Assembly: GCF_026283945.1 (NCBI RefSeq)
Contig: NZ_JAPDPC010000002.1
Span: forward strand, 124,001-188,000
DNA: 64,000 bases
Direction: 5' to 3'
Origin: Dyella humicola
Lineage (GTDB): Bacteria > Pseudomonadota > Gammaproteobacteria > Xanthomonadales > Rhodanobacteraceae
A model generated the notes under the pieces. That model searched no databases. It was not told where the DNA came from and was given only the letters and a program-made list of their open reading frames with translations. A program made the position numbers and the translations under genes. Positions 45,281 to 54,357 of the stretch are shown piece by piece (the first letter of the stretch is position 1; every line of letters begins with the position of its first letter).

Positions 45281-46243
45281 ATGCACGCTCTGACGTTCGA
45301 TCGCTTTGGTGCCGCCGATGTGCTGCATTGGTCGGAACAGCCCGATCCCGTGCCCGGCCCTGGGCAGGTGCGCGTACGCGTTCGCAGCGTGGGGCTGAAC
45401 TTCGCCGATGTTTATCGCCGCAACGGCAATTACCACCTCAGCGGATCGGCACCGTGGACGCTCGGATATGAGGGCGCTGGCGTGGTCGAAACGCCGGTGC
45501 CAGGCGACCCGCTGTTTCCAGCAGGGACCCGTGTCGGCTTTGCCGACATGCCCCATGCCAATGCCGAACTGGTCGTGGTCGACCGGGACCGCCTGATCCC
45601 GTTGCCCGATGACATCGATTTCGATACGGCGGCCGCCGTGCTGCTGCAGGGCTTGACCGCGCAGTACCTGGTGACCGACAGCTTCATGGTGCGGCCGGAT
45701 GACGTGGCTGTGGTGCATGCCGCGGCGGGTGGCGTGGGCTTGTTGCTGGTGCAGATGCTGAAGGCGCTAGGCGCGGTCGTGCTGGGCATCGCCTCCAGTG
45801 AAGCCAAGCGCGACGCGGTGATTGCCGCGGGTGCCGACGTGGCCGTGGGATACGACGCATGGGTGACGGCGGCCAGGGAGCTTTCGGGCGGCCATGGTGC
45901 GGATGTGGTCTACGATTCCGTTGGGCGCACGCTGGCCGATAGCCTGGCTGCGGCACGCATCGGCGGCACGGTCGTGTTCTACGGCATGGCGGCGGGTGAT
46001 CCCGATCCGGTCGATCCGCGCCTGCTGATGGACCGCTCGCTCACCCTCACCGGCGGCGACTTATGGAATGTGCTGACGGGCGCGGAGAGTCGTCGGGAGC
46101 GGGCCACTGCGCTGTTTGAACAGATGCGTTGCGGCGCCCTCAAAGCCCATATTGCCGCACGCTTTGCCCTGCGCGACGGTGCCCAGGCGCATGCATTCCT
46201 GGAGAGTCGTGCGGCCATCGGCAAGGTGCTGCTCACGCTCTAG
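45281..46243 (+). CDS. NADPH:quinone oxidoreductase (zinc-independent MDR)
   Basis: 320 aa, close to Qor proteins. It reduces quinones by NADPH. GroES-like N terminus (VGLNFADVYRRNGNY), nucleotide motif AAAGGVGLLLVQ in the Rossmann domain, and no zinc ligands. GAGGAA precedes the ATG at 45281; the frame extends upstream without family-like sequence. Confidence 0.88.
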   Translation: MHALTFDRFGAADVLHWSEQPDPVPGPGQVRVRVRSVGLNFADVYRRNGNYHLSGSAPWTLGYEGAGVVETPVPGDPLFPAGTRVGFADMPHANAELVVVDRDRLIPLPDDIDFDTAAAVLLQGLTAQYLVTDSFMVRPDDVAVVHAAAGGVGLLLVQMLKALGAVVLGIASSEAKRDAVIAAGADVAVGYDAWVTAARELSGGHGADVVYDSVGRTLADSLAAARIGGTVVFYGMAAGDPDPVDPRLLMDRSLTLTGGDLWNVLTGAESRRERATALFEQMRCGALKAHIAARFALRDGAQAHAFLESRAAIGKVLLTL

Positions 46244-46251
46244 GGCGAGTG

Positions 46252-47166
46252 TCAGAACTGATCGGAGTCCTCGTCCTCGCCCACCGGCAGCACGTGATGG
46301 AACACGCCGTAGTCGATGTGGCTGACGCCGAGTTCGTCGTCGTGAACAAGGTCGACATAGCGATGGTTCCAGCGCCAGTCACGATGATTCCACTGGCGTC
46401 GGGCAAGCATCGGTTGCGACGTGGTTTCGTCGATCCCCTCGATGGTCAGGATCAACGTCGCCTCCCTCTCTGCCAGTGCTTCCGGGCTCATGTCGTGCAG
46501 CAGGCTGCTGTCATCAATGACATGCATCAGGCTCCAGCTCAGCGAGAACACCGGGTGGCTGTCGCGCACCAGCCTTAGGTCGTGAATGCGGAGCAGGCGA
46601 AAGCCTTCGGGGGAAGTTTCACGCAGCAGAAGATGCAGCTTGGCTGAGGCTTCGGCAATGACATTCTGGCGCGCGTTGGCGGCGCGGATCATCAGGGTTC
46701 GCTGGCCGTGGATGCGACGCACGATCGGATGATCGGCGAAGATCATCTTCGCGCGCGGTCGTGAGAACCGCGCGAACACCATGCCGGTAACCAGGGCGAT
46801 GCTGAGCATCCCGGTGAAAATCTCCACCGTCGCCACGAGATGTCCGTAGACCGTCTGTGGATGCATGTCGCCGTAGCCGACCGTGGCCAAGGTCTCCACG
46901 CTGAAGAAGAACGCGCCGCCGAAGTTGCGTGGATACTGGTTGGCGATAGCGTCGTCGCCGAGCTGGTAGAACAGTCCGAACACCACGTTCAGCAGTACGA
47001 AGACGGTGGCGGCCAGGCCGAAGAACACGGGCCAGCGGATGGTCAGGGCGAAATGATAGATATCGTCCCAGAAACGCCGTGTCAGCCCCTCGCTGACGAA
47101 CTTACGGCCACCGATGCGAACCATGCGTGGGCGATCACCAAACAGCTCCAACAGCTTGCGGCTCAT
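46252..47166 (-). CDS. Inward-rectifier-type potassium channel (KirBac)
   Basis: 304 aa. Two membrane helices (about 46-66 and 107-132) flank a pore helix and selectivity filter TVGYG (95-99). A cytoplasmic beta-rich C-terminal domain of about 165 residues follows (FADHPIVRRIHGQRTLMIRAAN...), matching the KirBac/Kir plan. It should pass K+ across the inner membrane. The ATG at 47166 fits known N termini. Confidence 0.92.
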   Translation of the reverse strand: MSRKLLELFGDRPRMVRIGGRKFVSEGLTRRFWDDIYHFALTIRWPVFFGLAATVFVLLNVVFGLFYQLGDDAIANQYPRNFGGAFFFSVETLATVGYGDMHPQTVYGHLVATVEIFTGMLSIALVTGMVFARFSRPRAKMIFADHPIVRRIHGQRTLMIRAANARQNVIAEASAKLHLLLRETSPEGFRLLRIHDLRLVRDSHPVFSLSWSLMHVIDDSSLLHDMSPEALAEREATLILTIEGIDETTSQPMLARRQWNHRDWRWNHRYVDLVHDDELGVSHIDYGVFHHVLPVGEDEDSDQF

Positions 47167-47246
47167 GCTGCGACACCATCCACTCGGGTTAAACGACGCG
47201 CCTGGATGGGCGCGGGAGAGCGCCATTCTAGCGTGGCGAGGGCGGG

Positions 47247-47753
47247 CTACGAGGCGCGCTTGGTGAGCACGTCGCGCCAGGTGAGATGCAGGCGCAGGTC
47301 GAGTTCCTGCTGGTGGTAATCCGGCTGCATGTACTCGCACAACTGGTAGAACGACTTGTTGTGCTCGGGCTCTTTCAGGTGCGCCAGCTCGTGAACCACG
47401 ATCATCTGCAGGAACTCCGGCGCCGTCTCGCGAAACAGCGAGGCGATGCGGATCTCCTTGCGTGCCTTCAGGCGTCCGCCGTGGATGTGCGAGATGGCCG
47501 TGTGCAGGCCCAGCGCACGCTGGATCACGTCCAGCTTGCTGTCGTACCAGACCCGGTCGATACCCGGCGAGTTGCGCATATGTTCCTGGCGCAGCGCATT
47601 GGTATACGCGTAGAGGGCCTTGTCGCTGTGGACGTCATGGCGTCCCGGATGGCGACGTTGCAGATAGTCGCCAAGCTCGTCGCGTGCAATCAGCTGCCGC
47701 ACTTTGTCCAGCAGCGCGGGAGGATAGCCGCCGAGATACTTGAGCGCTGTCAT
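47247..47753 (-). CDS. YgjP-like metallopeptidase-fold protein
   Basis: 168 aa. Zinc motif HELAH (121-125) with third ligand His131 in EPEHNKSF, the pattern of the YgjP/DUF45 family. These small cytoplasmic proteins resemble metalloproteases, but their substrates are unclear. The ATG overlaps the stop of the upstream 93 aa gene (ATGA), so the two are coupled. Confidence 0.85.
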   Translation of the reverse strand: MTALKYLGGYPPALLDKVRQLIARDELGDYLQRRHPGRHDVHSDKALYAYTNALRQEHMRNSPGIDRVWYDSKLDVIQRALGLHTAISHIHGGRLKARKEIRIASLFRETAPEFLQMIVVHELAHLKEPEHNKSFYQLCEYMQPDYHQQELDLRLHLTWRDVLTKRAS

Positions 47754-48031
47754 GCATCCGTGTGCTCGGGCGGCGCATCGTCGAAGCCGGTATAGCCTTC
47801 CGGAAACACGGGCGTGCCATCGCCTTCCAGCGACACGATTGCGGCCAACGCGTTCGCTGCGGCCTGCTCGGCCAGCTCTTCCTGACGGAAGCTGCGGTTC
47901 TCGCATACCGCGTAATACACCGGGTAACCGTGGCGTCCACGCGGCGTGACGACGATGCAGGCGCTGAAGCGGGAGCCTTCGGCGACCGCCGTAGAACGGA
48001 CCACAAAGTCGTCGAAAAGGCGTTCAGTCAT
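47750..48031 (-). CDS. Conserved-looking hypothetical protein (93 aa)
   Basis: 93 aa soluble acidic protein starting MTERLFDDFVVRS, with no signal peptide or motif I recognise. It is translationally coupled to the YgjP-like gene. I chose 48031 because the frame upstream runs antisense to the PIN gene. Function unknown. Confidence 0.7.
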   Translation of the reverse strand: MTERLFDDFVVRSTAVAEGSRFSACIVVTPRGRHGYPVYYAVCENRSFRQEELAEQAAANALAAIVSLEGDGTPVFPEGYTGFDDAPPEHTDA

Positions 48032-48097
48032 GGCGGTCGTCCGGAGGGCAGGGGCGTTAGTGTACCTTGCGCGCCGCAGGCGGCCGGCTGTGCCACC

Positions 48098-48556
48098 ATG
48101 CGCGCCATGCCCGACCGTACGCCCCGCCTTGTCCTCGACACCAATGTGGCGCTTGACCTTTTCGTGTTCCGCGACGCCGGTTGCGCCCGCCTGTGGTCGG
48201 CGTTGCAGGCGGGCACGGTGCAAGCCGTGGTGGACGACGTCTGCCGCGAGGAATGGCTGGCCGTACTTGGCTACCCGGCGCTGGCGCTGCCGGAGGATGT
48301 CCAGTGCGAGGCCGGCGCGGCGTTCGATCAGTGGATACAACGGTTGTCCGAGTCGAGCTTGTCGCTGCCCCGCGATGCGAGGCTTCCGCGCTGTGCCGAT
48401 CCGGATGACCAGAAATTCCTCGAACTGGCGCTGGCAGCCGGCGCGCGATGGCTGCTCAGCAAGGACAAGGCCGTGCTGCAGCTCGCCCGGCGCACCGCGC
48501 GCGAGGGATGGTTCGAGATCCTGACGCCGTCGGCCTGGGTGCCACCGGTCACGTAA
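48098..48556 (+). CDS. PIN-domain protein (putative toxin component, COG1569-like)
   Basis: 152 aa. PIN-fold acidic residues: Asp14 in LVLDTN, Glu in CREEW, Asp in DPDDQKF and Asp in LSKDKAV, which together would hold Mg2+ for RNA cleavage. Proteins of this group are often annotated as toxin components. No antitoxin gene is adjacent: the upstream gene is on the other strand and the next gene encodes a lipoprotein. ATG at 48107 is an alternative start. Confidence 0.8.
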   Translation: MRAMPDRTPRLVLDTNVALDLFVFRDAGCARLWSALQAGTVQAVVDDVCREEWLAVLGYPALALPEDVQCEAGAAFDQWIQRLSESSLSLPRDARLPRCADPDDQKFLELALAAGARWLLSKDKAVLQLARRTAREGWFEILTPSAWVPPVT

Positions 48557-48631
48557 GGGCGCGATTCACGTCGGTTTGATCGCACAAACGCGATGCTCGC
48601 TCGTGCCGTGTCGACGCGAGGAGCTCAGGCG

Positions 48632-49033
48632 ATGAAAGCGATGCTAGGTGGATTGGCTGCCATCGTGCTGGCCGGCTGCGGTACGGCAACCACCCATGAC
48701 ACTGCGATCCGCAACGCCGTCAGCAATCGATTGTTCCTGTACCAGGCACCGGGCGATGGCGATGCCACCTTGCTGGTGGTCCGCGACAACGGCTTGTTCG
48801 GCGGCGGCTGCTCCAGCCAGATCTTCATTGACGACAAGCAGGCAGCGCAGCTGGAAATCGGTGAGCAGGCGGCGTTCCGCCTACCCAGTGGCACGCATGC
48901 GATCTCGCTGCAGAACTCCGGCGCCTGTCGCCGCTTGAGGGATGCCAGGGTGGATGCGACCCTGGGCGCTGGCCAGGACAGCACCGTGCAAGTGAATGCG
49001 CGGGGATCGTCGCTGTCGATGGCGAAGCGCTGA
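48632..49033 (+). CDS. Putative lipoprotein
   Basis: 133 aa. Lipobox LAGC (Cys16) in a short signal peptide, then a compact domain with two more cysteines (GGGCSSQ, SGACRR) that could form a disulfide. A conserved-looking stretch, FIDDKQAAQLEIGEQAAFRLPSGTH, suggests a beta-rich fold. GAGGAGC precedes the ATG. Function unknown. Confidence 0.8.
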   Translation: MKAMLGGLAAIVLAGCGTATTHDTAIRNAVSNRLFLYQAPGDGDATLLVVRDNGLFGGGCSSQIFIDDKQAAQLEIGEQAAFRLPSGTHAISLQNSGACRRLRDARVDATLGAGQDSTVQVNARGSSLSMAKR

Positions 49034-49078
49034 GTGACTGCCGCTCCGGTGCCGGGGTGACATGATGGAGTGAGCGCC

Positions 49079-49267
49079 ATGCTTGACCCTGTCCTGATCC
49101 ATTGTCCGTATTGCGGTGAGCCGATCGAGATCCTGGTCGACGGCTCGGTGGACAGTCAGCGCTATATCGAAGACTGCCAGGTCTGCTGCCGTCCCATCGA
49201 GATTGCCGTCGACGTCGGCGAGGACGGCGAACTGCATGTCGGCGTCAGCTCGGAGAACGACGGTTGA
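49079..49267 (+). CDS. CPXCG-motif cysteine-rich protein
   Basis: 62 aa. CPYCG (Cys9, Cys12) and CQVCC (Cys33, Cys36, Cys37) form a likely zinc ribbon. Small proteins with this pattern are common in gammaproteobacteria and have no assigned role. GGAG lies 7-10 bases before the ATG; a GTG at 49070 is possible. Confidence 0.85.
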   Translation: MLDPVLIHCPYCGEPIEILVDGSVDSQRYIEDCQVCCRPIEIAVDVGEDGELHVGVSSENDG

Positions 49268-49282
49268 TCGTGTCGCCCCGAC

Positions 49283-49936
49283 TCAGCCCAGTGCATTCGA
49301 GTCGATCACGTTGACGCCCAACTGGTCATAACGCACGCGGGTCGCGAGGTCGGCATCGGCATCGGGCGAAACCGGGCGGGTCAGGTCCCACAGCACATGC
49401 GTGCGAAAGCCCAGTTCGACCGCATCCTGCGCCGTCCACAACACGCATACGTCTCGCGCCAGCCCGCAGACATACACTTCGTCAACGTCATGTTCGCGCA
49501 GCCAGTCGGCGAGTCCGGTCGAGGGGCGCTGGCCGTCGGGTCCGTGGTTTTCACGAAAGCCGCTATAGGAATCCACGCGCGGATCGTCGCCCTTGCGAAT
49601 AACCGTGTCCACGCCAGACCAGTCGATCCCAGGGTGCAGCGCCGCTCCTGCTGTGTCCTGCACGCAGTGGGTGGGCCATAGCGTTTGGGCATGGCCATAC
49701 AGCGGAATGCGCTCGAACGGTTCGCGGCCCGGATGGGTGCTGGCAAAGGAGACGTGACCGGCAGGGTGCCAGTCCTGGGTAGCAACCGCATGTCGGAACA
49801 GGTGCCGCTTCAGCAACTGATCGATGCCGGGGACGATGGCATCGCCCTCATGGCAGGCCAGGGCACCGCCGGGCATGAAGTCTGGCTGCACGTCGACCAG
49901 GATCAGGGCGGCGCGACTGCTGATGGGCTGGCTCAT
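49283..49936 (-). CDS. pncA: Nicotinamidase
   Basis: 217 aa isochorismatase-fold enzyme that converts nicotinamide to nicotinate for NAD salvage. Catalytic triad Asp15 (LILVDVQPDF), Lys115 (IRKGDD) and Cys164 (RDVC); metal ligands Asp55, His57 and His61 in TQDWHPAGH. It is convergent with the CPXCG gene. Confidence 0.93.
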   Translation of the reverse strand: MSQPISSRAALILVDVQPDFMPGGALACHEGDAIVPGIDQLLKRHLFRHAVATQDWHPAGHVSFASTHPGREPFERIPLYGHAQTLWPTHCVQDTAGAALHPGIDWSGVDTVIRKGDDPRVDSYSGFRENHGPDGQRPSTGLADWLREHDVDEVYVCGLARDVCVLWTAQDAVELGFRTHVLWDLTRPVSPDADADLATRVRYDQLGVNVIDSNALG

Positions 49937-50141
49937 GCGTCGTCCGGAGCTCGTAATAGGTTGCGTTCACCGAGTCTAGCCGTCCAACTGCTTGTAACGA
50001 TGTGACTAATTCGACGAGTGATGTGTACGCAATGTGTGCTGTTCAGGGTAGGGTATTTCCTACATTGAGCCATCAGGCCGTTCGTAAGCCGCTTCGCTAA
50101 GGGCATAATGCCTGCAAACAACAACAATGGTGGACAGGGGT

Positions 50142-50510
50142 ATGCCTTACGACCAGTCGTGGATGGGGTACGGCCTGACAGGTGGCCTGGAAGCCGGTGT
50201 CATCGCGGCCGTGGTGGCTTTTCTGTTGTTTGGTCTGATCCACTGGGTCGGCCGGACCCAAGGCTGGAGCCTGGGCCTGGAAATCAGCTGGACGGCCGTG
50301 CTGAGCATGCTGCTGGCCGGCGGTGGCGACCTGTGGAACCTGTTCTATTTCAACTATGGACGATTGCAATCGCTGGAGTTGCTGCGGGCGCGCCTGGCCG
50401 AAGTGCACGATCCCGACAGCATCGGCTTGCGCGTGCTGTGCGAACTCGTTGGTGTTGTCATCGGCGTGTATCTCGGCTGGTTGCTGTTCGCCCGGCGCCG
50501 ACTGTCCTGA
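50142..50510 (+). CDS. Small membrane protein of unknown function
   Basis: 122 aa with three hydrophobic segments: VIAAVVAFLLFGLIHWVG, WTAVLSMLLAGGG and VLCELVGVVIGVYLGWLLF. No motif recognised. The start is uncertain: ATG 50142 follows an AGGGG only one base away, and ATG 50127 adds five residues. It lies 81 bases before the MFS gene on the same strand. Confidence 0.7.
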   Translation: MPYDQSWMGYGLTGGLEAGVIAAVVAFLLFGLIHWVGRTQGWSLGLEISWTAVLSMLLAGGGDLWNLFYFNYGRLQSLELLRARLAEVHDPDSIGLRVLCELVGVVIGVYLGWLLFARRRLS

Positions 50511-50591
50511 TCTTGCCGTGGCGGAGCCCAGGCTGCCAAGCCTGGTGCCCGGCTCGGACGTTTTGCCTTCCTCTCCACGCACGTTGTGGCC

Positions 50592-51791
50592 ATGAATACC
50601 CAAGCTGAAGTGGCCGGCAGCGGCCTGCCATTGACCCTCCGCATCGTCCAGATCGTTTGTTTCACCTTTCTGGCCTACCTGGTCATCGGCATGCAGTTGG
50701 CGGTGCTGCCGCCCTTCGTGCATAACGACCTGGGCTTTGGCGCGGTGCTGGCGGGCCTGGTGATCAGCACGCAGTACGTCGCCACCTTGCTCAGCCGCGG
50801 GTTCGCCGGACGCACGTCCGACACGGCCGGCCCCAAGCGGGCGGCGCTGATCGGCCTGGCTGCCTGTGGCGGCAGCGGTCTGTTGATGATGGGCGCAGCG
50901 TTGTTGCACGACCTGCCAGCCGTATCGCTGGGCGTGATGTTGCTGGCCCGGCTGGCGCTGGGCATGGGCGAGAGCTGCGTGGCCACGGGCTGCATCATGT
51001 GGGGCATTGGGCGGGTGGGTAACCAGCACACGGCCAAGGTGATTTCCTGGAACGGCATCGCCACGTACGGCGCCCTCGCCGTGGGAGCGCCGGTCGGCGT
51101 GCTACTCACCTCGGCCTTTGGCTTCGTTGTCATCGGTATCGCCAGCGTTGCGCTGATGCTGTTCTCCCTGCTGCTGGCATGGCGGCGCCCGGCCGTGCGC
51201 GTCGAAACGGGCGAGCGCCTGCCGATGCGCCATGTGTTCGGACGTGTTGCGCCATATGGCATGGGGCTGGCGCTGGGTTCGATCGGCTTCGGCGTCCTGG
51301 CGACCTTCATCACGCTGTACTACGCCAGCCAGGGCTGGGCGGGCGCGGCACCTACGCTGAGCCTGTTCGGGCTGTGTTTCGTGGGCGTGCGCCTGGTGTT
51401 CGGCTGGACCATTGCGCATTTCGGTGGCTATCGCGTGGCGCTGGTGTCGCTGCTGGTCGAGTGCCTGGGCCTGCTGGTGCTGGGCAGCGCGAACCACGTC
51501 GGGGTGGCGATGTTGGGGGCGGCACTGACCGGCATCGGCTTCTCCCTGATCTTTCCCTCGCTTGGCGTGGTCGCGGTGGAAAGAGTGAGCGTGAGCAATC
51601 GTGGCTCCGCGCTGGGGGCGTATTCGGTCTTCATCGATGTGGCGCTGGGCATCACCGGCCCGCTCGGCGGCTGGATCGCGTCCGGCGGTCGCTACGCGCC
51701 AATGTTCGTCGTCGCTGCGCTTATGTCCCTGGCTGCGGCCGTGCTTACCGGCGTGCTGTACATGACGTACGGCAACACGATGCGTGGCTGA
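50592..51791 (+). CDS. MFS transporter (YhhS/YfcJ-like)
   Basis: 399 aa with about twelve membrane helices and the MFS loop motif between helices 2 and 3 (GFAGRTSDTAGPKRA). The N-terminal half resembles YhhS/YfcJ arabinose-like exporters, but the substrate is unknown. ATG 50592 is used; the frame opens at GTG 50586. It converges with cls. Confidence 0.88.
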   Translation: MNTQAEVAGSGLPLTLRIVQIVCFTFLAYLVIGMQLAVLPPFVHNDLGFGAVLAGLVISTQYVATLLSRGFAGRTSDTAGPKRAALIGLAACGGSGLLMMGAALLHDLPAVSLGVMLLARLALGMGESCVATGCIMWGIGRVGNQHTAKVISWNGIATYGALAVGAPVGVLLTSAFGFVVIGIASVALMLFSLLLAWRRPAVRVETGERLPMRHVFGRVAPYGMGLALGSIGFGVLATFITLYYASQGWAGAAPTLSLFGLCFVGVRLVFGWTIAHFGGYRVALVSLLVECLGLLVLGSANHVGVAMLGAALTGIGFSLIFPSLGVVAVERVSVSNRGSALGAYSVFIDVALGITGPLGGWIASGGRYAPMFVVAALMSLAAAVLTGVLYMTYGNTMRG

Positions 51792-51794
51792 TAC

Positions 51795-53198
51795 TTACAA
51801 CACAGGGTCGAACAGCCGCGCGACATGCATGGCCAGTCGCTGGTGATACGGCGCCCTGAGATACTCCGCCTCGGTCACCTCGTGCGCGTGTGAGAAGTCC
51901 TCGAGCAACATGGCTTCCACCTGCATGGCGAAATCGCCATCCACATTGAGCGCGCCGATCTCGAAATTGAGGCGGAACGAGCGGTTGTCGAGATTCATGC
52001 TGCCAATCGACGCGGTATCGTCGTCGATCAGCATCACCTTCTGATGCAGGAAGCCGGGCTGGTAGCGGAAGATGCGAATGCCGGCGCCCACCGCATCGTG
52101 CGCATAAAGCCCGGTGGCGAGAAACACGGTGCGGTGATCGGGCCGCGACGGAATCAGCACGCGTACGTCCACGCCGCGAAACACGGCTAGACGCAAGGCC
52201 GACATCACGGCCTGGTCGGGAACGAAATACGGCGTGGTGATCCATAGCCGTCTGCGCGCCGCATGAATGGCGGCGACGAAGAACAGCGAGCAGCTTTCCT
52301 GCCGGTCAGCGGGGCCGGTGGCGACAACCAGCGTGTGCGCACGGCCCTCGTTGAGCGTGGGCGACAACAGCGGTGGCAACGCGCCGGTGACCCAATGCCA
52401 GTCCTCCGCAAAGCTGCGCTGCAGGTCGGCAACGGCTGGCCCTTCGATCTGCAGATGCGTATCGCGCCAGGGCGCAAGCGGTGGCTTGAGCCCGAGATAT
52501 TCGTCGCCCACGTTGAGGCCACCGACAAAGCCATAGGTGCCGTCGATCACCACGATCTTCCGGTGGTTGCGGAAGTTGAGCTGGAAGCGATTGCTGCGCC
52601 GCTGTGTGGCGAACGGATGGATGGCGATGCCGGCATCGCGCAACGTATCCACATACTGATGCGGCAGGGCGTGACTGCCAATGCCGTCGTAGAGCACGCA
52701 TATCTCGACCTTGGCGCGCGCGCGTTCCAGCAACACCTGTTGCAGCCGCCGTCCCAGGATATCGTCGTGAATGATAAAAAATTGCACCAGCACGCAATGC
52801 TTCGCCCCGCTGATGGCGGCGAGCATGGCATCGAACGCGGCCTCGCCATTGACCAGCAGGCGCAGCTTCTGGCCGGCATGGAAGCGCGTGCGCAGCATAT
52901 GGGCGATTTCGGCGTAGCGCGCGCAGGTCTCGGGTGTCGGCTGCGTGGACTCGAGCTGGATTTCGGCCATCGCCTGCATCTGCTCGCGCCGCAGGCGATG
53001 TAGGTCGACATAGCCATGGAAGCGGCTACGGCCCAGGTAGAGGTAGGGCACCAGGGTGACATAGGGCAGCAATACCAGGCCGAGCGCCCACGCGAACGCG
53101 CCTTGTGGCGTGCGCGTGTTCATCACCGCATGCATGGCCGCGAGCACGCCGGCCGCATGCAGCAGGATGACGACGGCACCGATGATGCTGCTCAGCAT
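51795..53198 (-). CDS. cls: Cardiolipin synthase
   Basis: 467 aa. Two N-terminal membrane segments (about 5-25 and 36-55), then two phospholipase-D HKD motifs: His212-Lys214-Asp219 and His385-Lys387-Asp392. It joins two phosphatidylglycerols to make cardiolipin at the inner membrane. The length and double helix point to the ClsA type. Confidence 0.92.
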   Translation of the reverse strand: MLSSIIGAVVILLHAAGVLAAMHAVMNTRTPQGAFAWALGLVLLPYVTLVPYLYLGRSRFHGYVDLHRLRREQMQAMAEIQLESTQPTPETCARYAEIAHMLRTRFHAGQKLRLLVNGEAAFDAMLAAISGAKHCVLVQFFIIHDDILGRRLQQVLLERARAKVEICVLYDGIGSHALPHQYVDTLRDAGIAIHPFATQRRSNRFQLNFRNHRKIVVIDGTYGFVGGLNVGDEYLGLKPPLAPWRDTHLQIEGPAVADLQRSFAEDWHWVTGALPPLLSPTLNEGRAHTLVVATGPADRQESCSLFFVAAIHAARRRLWITTPYFVPDQAVMSALRLAVFRGVDVRVLIPSRPDHRTVFLATGLYAHDAVGAGIRIFRYQPGFLHQKVMLIDDDTASIGSMNLDNRSFRLNFEIGALNVDGDFAMQVEAMLLEDFSHAHEVTEAEYLRAPYHQRLAMHVARLFDPVL

Positions 53199-53299
53199 GC
53201 GTGGCGCTCAGTCGTGCAGAAGGCGGGCGTGTTGCCGTGGATCGACATGATGTCCTCGTGGATAACGTCCAGTGGTAGAGGAGGCTTGCAGTCGGGGCC

Positions 53300-54229
53300 T
53301 CAGGTCATGGCGTGGCGTACGGTATTCAGTACATCGCTTTCGCGCTGCTCCAACTGGTGCTGCAGATGATCGACGAAAAGACGGATGCGTGCCGGGAGGT
53401 AGCAACGACTGGGATAGATCGCGTAGAAGTTTGCCTCCGGCAGGATCACATCGGCCAGCAGCGGCACCAGCCTTCCGGCGCGCACATCGTCGGCGATATC
53501 CCAGGCGGACTTGAAGGCGAGGCCATGGCCGGCCACCGCCAACGTGCGCATCAGGTCGCCGTTGTCGCAGGTAATGCTGGCGTCGATGCGCAGGGTGCGG
53601 GGGCCTTCCGGCGTTTGCAGGATCCACGGCAGGATGCCGTGTCCCGGGCGATGCAGCATCAGGCAGTCGTGCTGCGACAGCTCGTCGGCGCTGGACGGGC
53701 GGCCGCGTCGGGCCAGGTAGGAAGGCGCCGCGCACACCACGCGGAAGTTGCGCGCGAGCCGGCGCGAGACCAGTCGCGAATCGGTGAGGTTGCCGCCGCG
53801 AACGGCCACGTCCACGCCATGCTCGAACAGGTCGAGCATCGCGTCGGTGTTGGTCAGGCGTAGCGTCAATTGCGGGTGCTGGGCGGCGAAGTCGGCCGCG
53901 ATCGGGCCGATGTACTGTCGGCCCATATCGACCGAGGCGGATACATGCAGCTGCCCGCGCACCTCCAGTTGCCCCAGGCCGACCGCCGAATTGGCGTCGT
54001 CCACGTCGGCAATGATGGCCAGGCAGCGTTCGTAATAGATGCTGCCTTCTCCGGTCAGCGTGAGACGGCGTGAGCTGCGCTGCATGAGCCTTACCCCCAG
54101 CGCCTGCTCCAGCCGGTTGAGGCGCTTGCTGGCGGCGGCGGGGGACAAGCCGAGCTCCCGCCCGGCGGCCGAGAGGCTGCCATCGGTAACCGCGCGGACA
54201 AACAGCCGCATGTCTTCGAAATCGACCAT
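53300..54229 (-). CDS. LysR-family transcriptional regulator
   Basis: 309 aa. N-terminal helix-turn-helix (GSLSAAGRELGLSPAAASKRL, about 17-37), then the effector-binding domain. It is divergent from an MFS exporter gene, which it probably controls. ATG 54229 is preferred over the TTG two codons upstream. Confidence 0.9.
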   Translation of the reverse strand: MVDFEDMRLFVRAVTDGSLSAAGRELGLSPAAASKRLNRLEQALGVRLMQRSSRRLTLTGEGSIYYERCLAIIADVDDANSAVGLGQLEVRGQLHVSASVDMGRQYIGPIAADFAAQHPQLTLRLTNTDAMLDLFEHGVDVAVRGGNLTDSRLVSRRLARNFRVVCAAPSYLARRGRPSSADELSQHDCLMLHRPGHGILPWILQTPEGPRTLRIDASITCDNGDLMRTLAVAGHGLAFKSAWDIADDVRAGRLVPLLADVILPEANFYAIYPSRCYLPARIRLFVDHLQHQLEQRESDVLNTVRHAMT

Positions 54230-54357
54230 CTTCAACTTTTTGGAAAAGATGCCTCTCTAGTTTGCTCAATTAACACAGGGCTCGACAAGGCGCAGAGTGG
54301 GCACCATTCCTTAGTTAGAGCCATTCTCATGACGCTCCGATCCGTTGGACGGCGACG

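Noticed and set aside
52263-53003. Rightward open frame inside cls
   Set aside because: Opposite the clear HKD-motif gene; no independent support.
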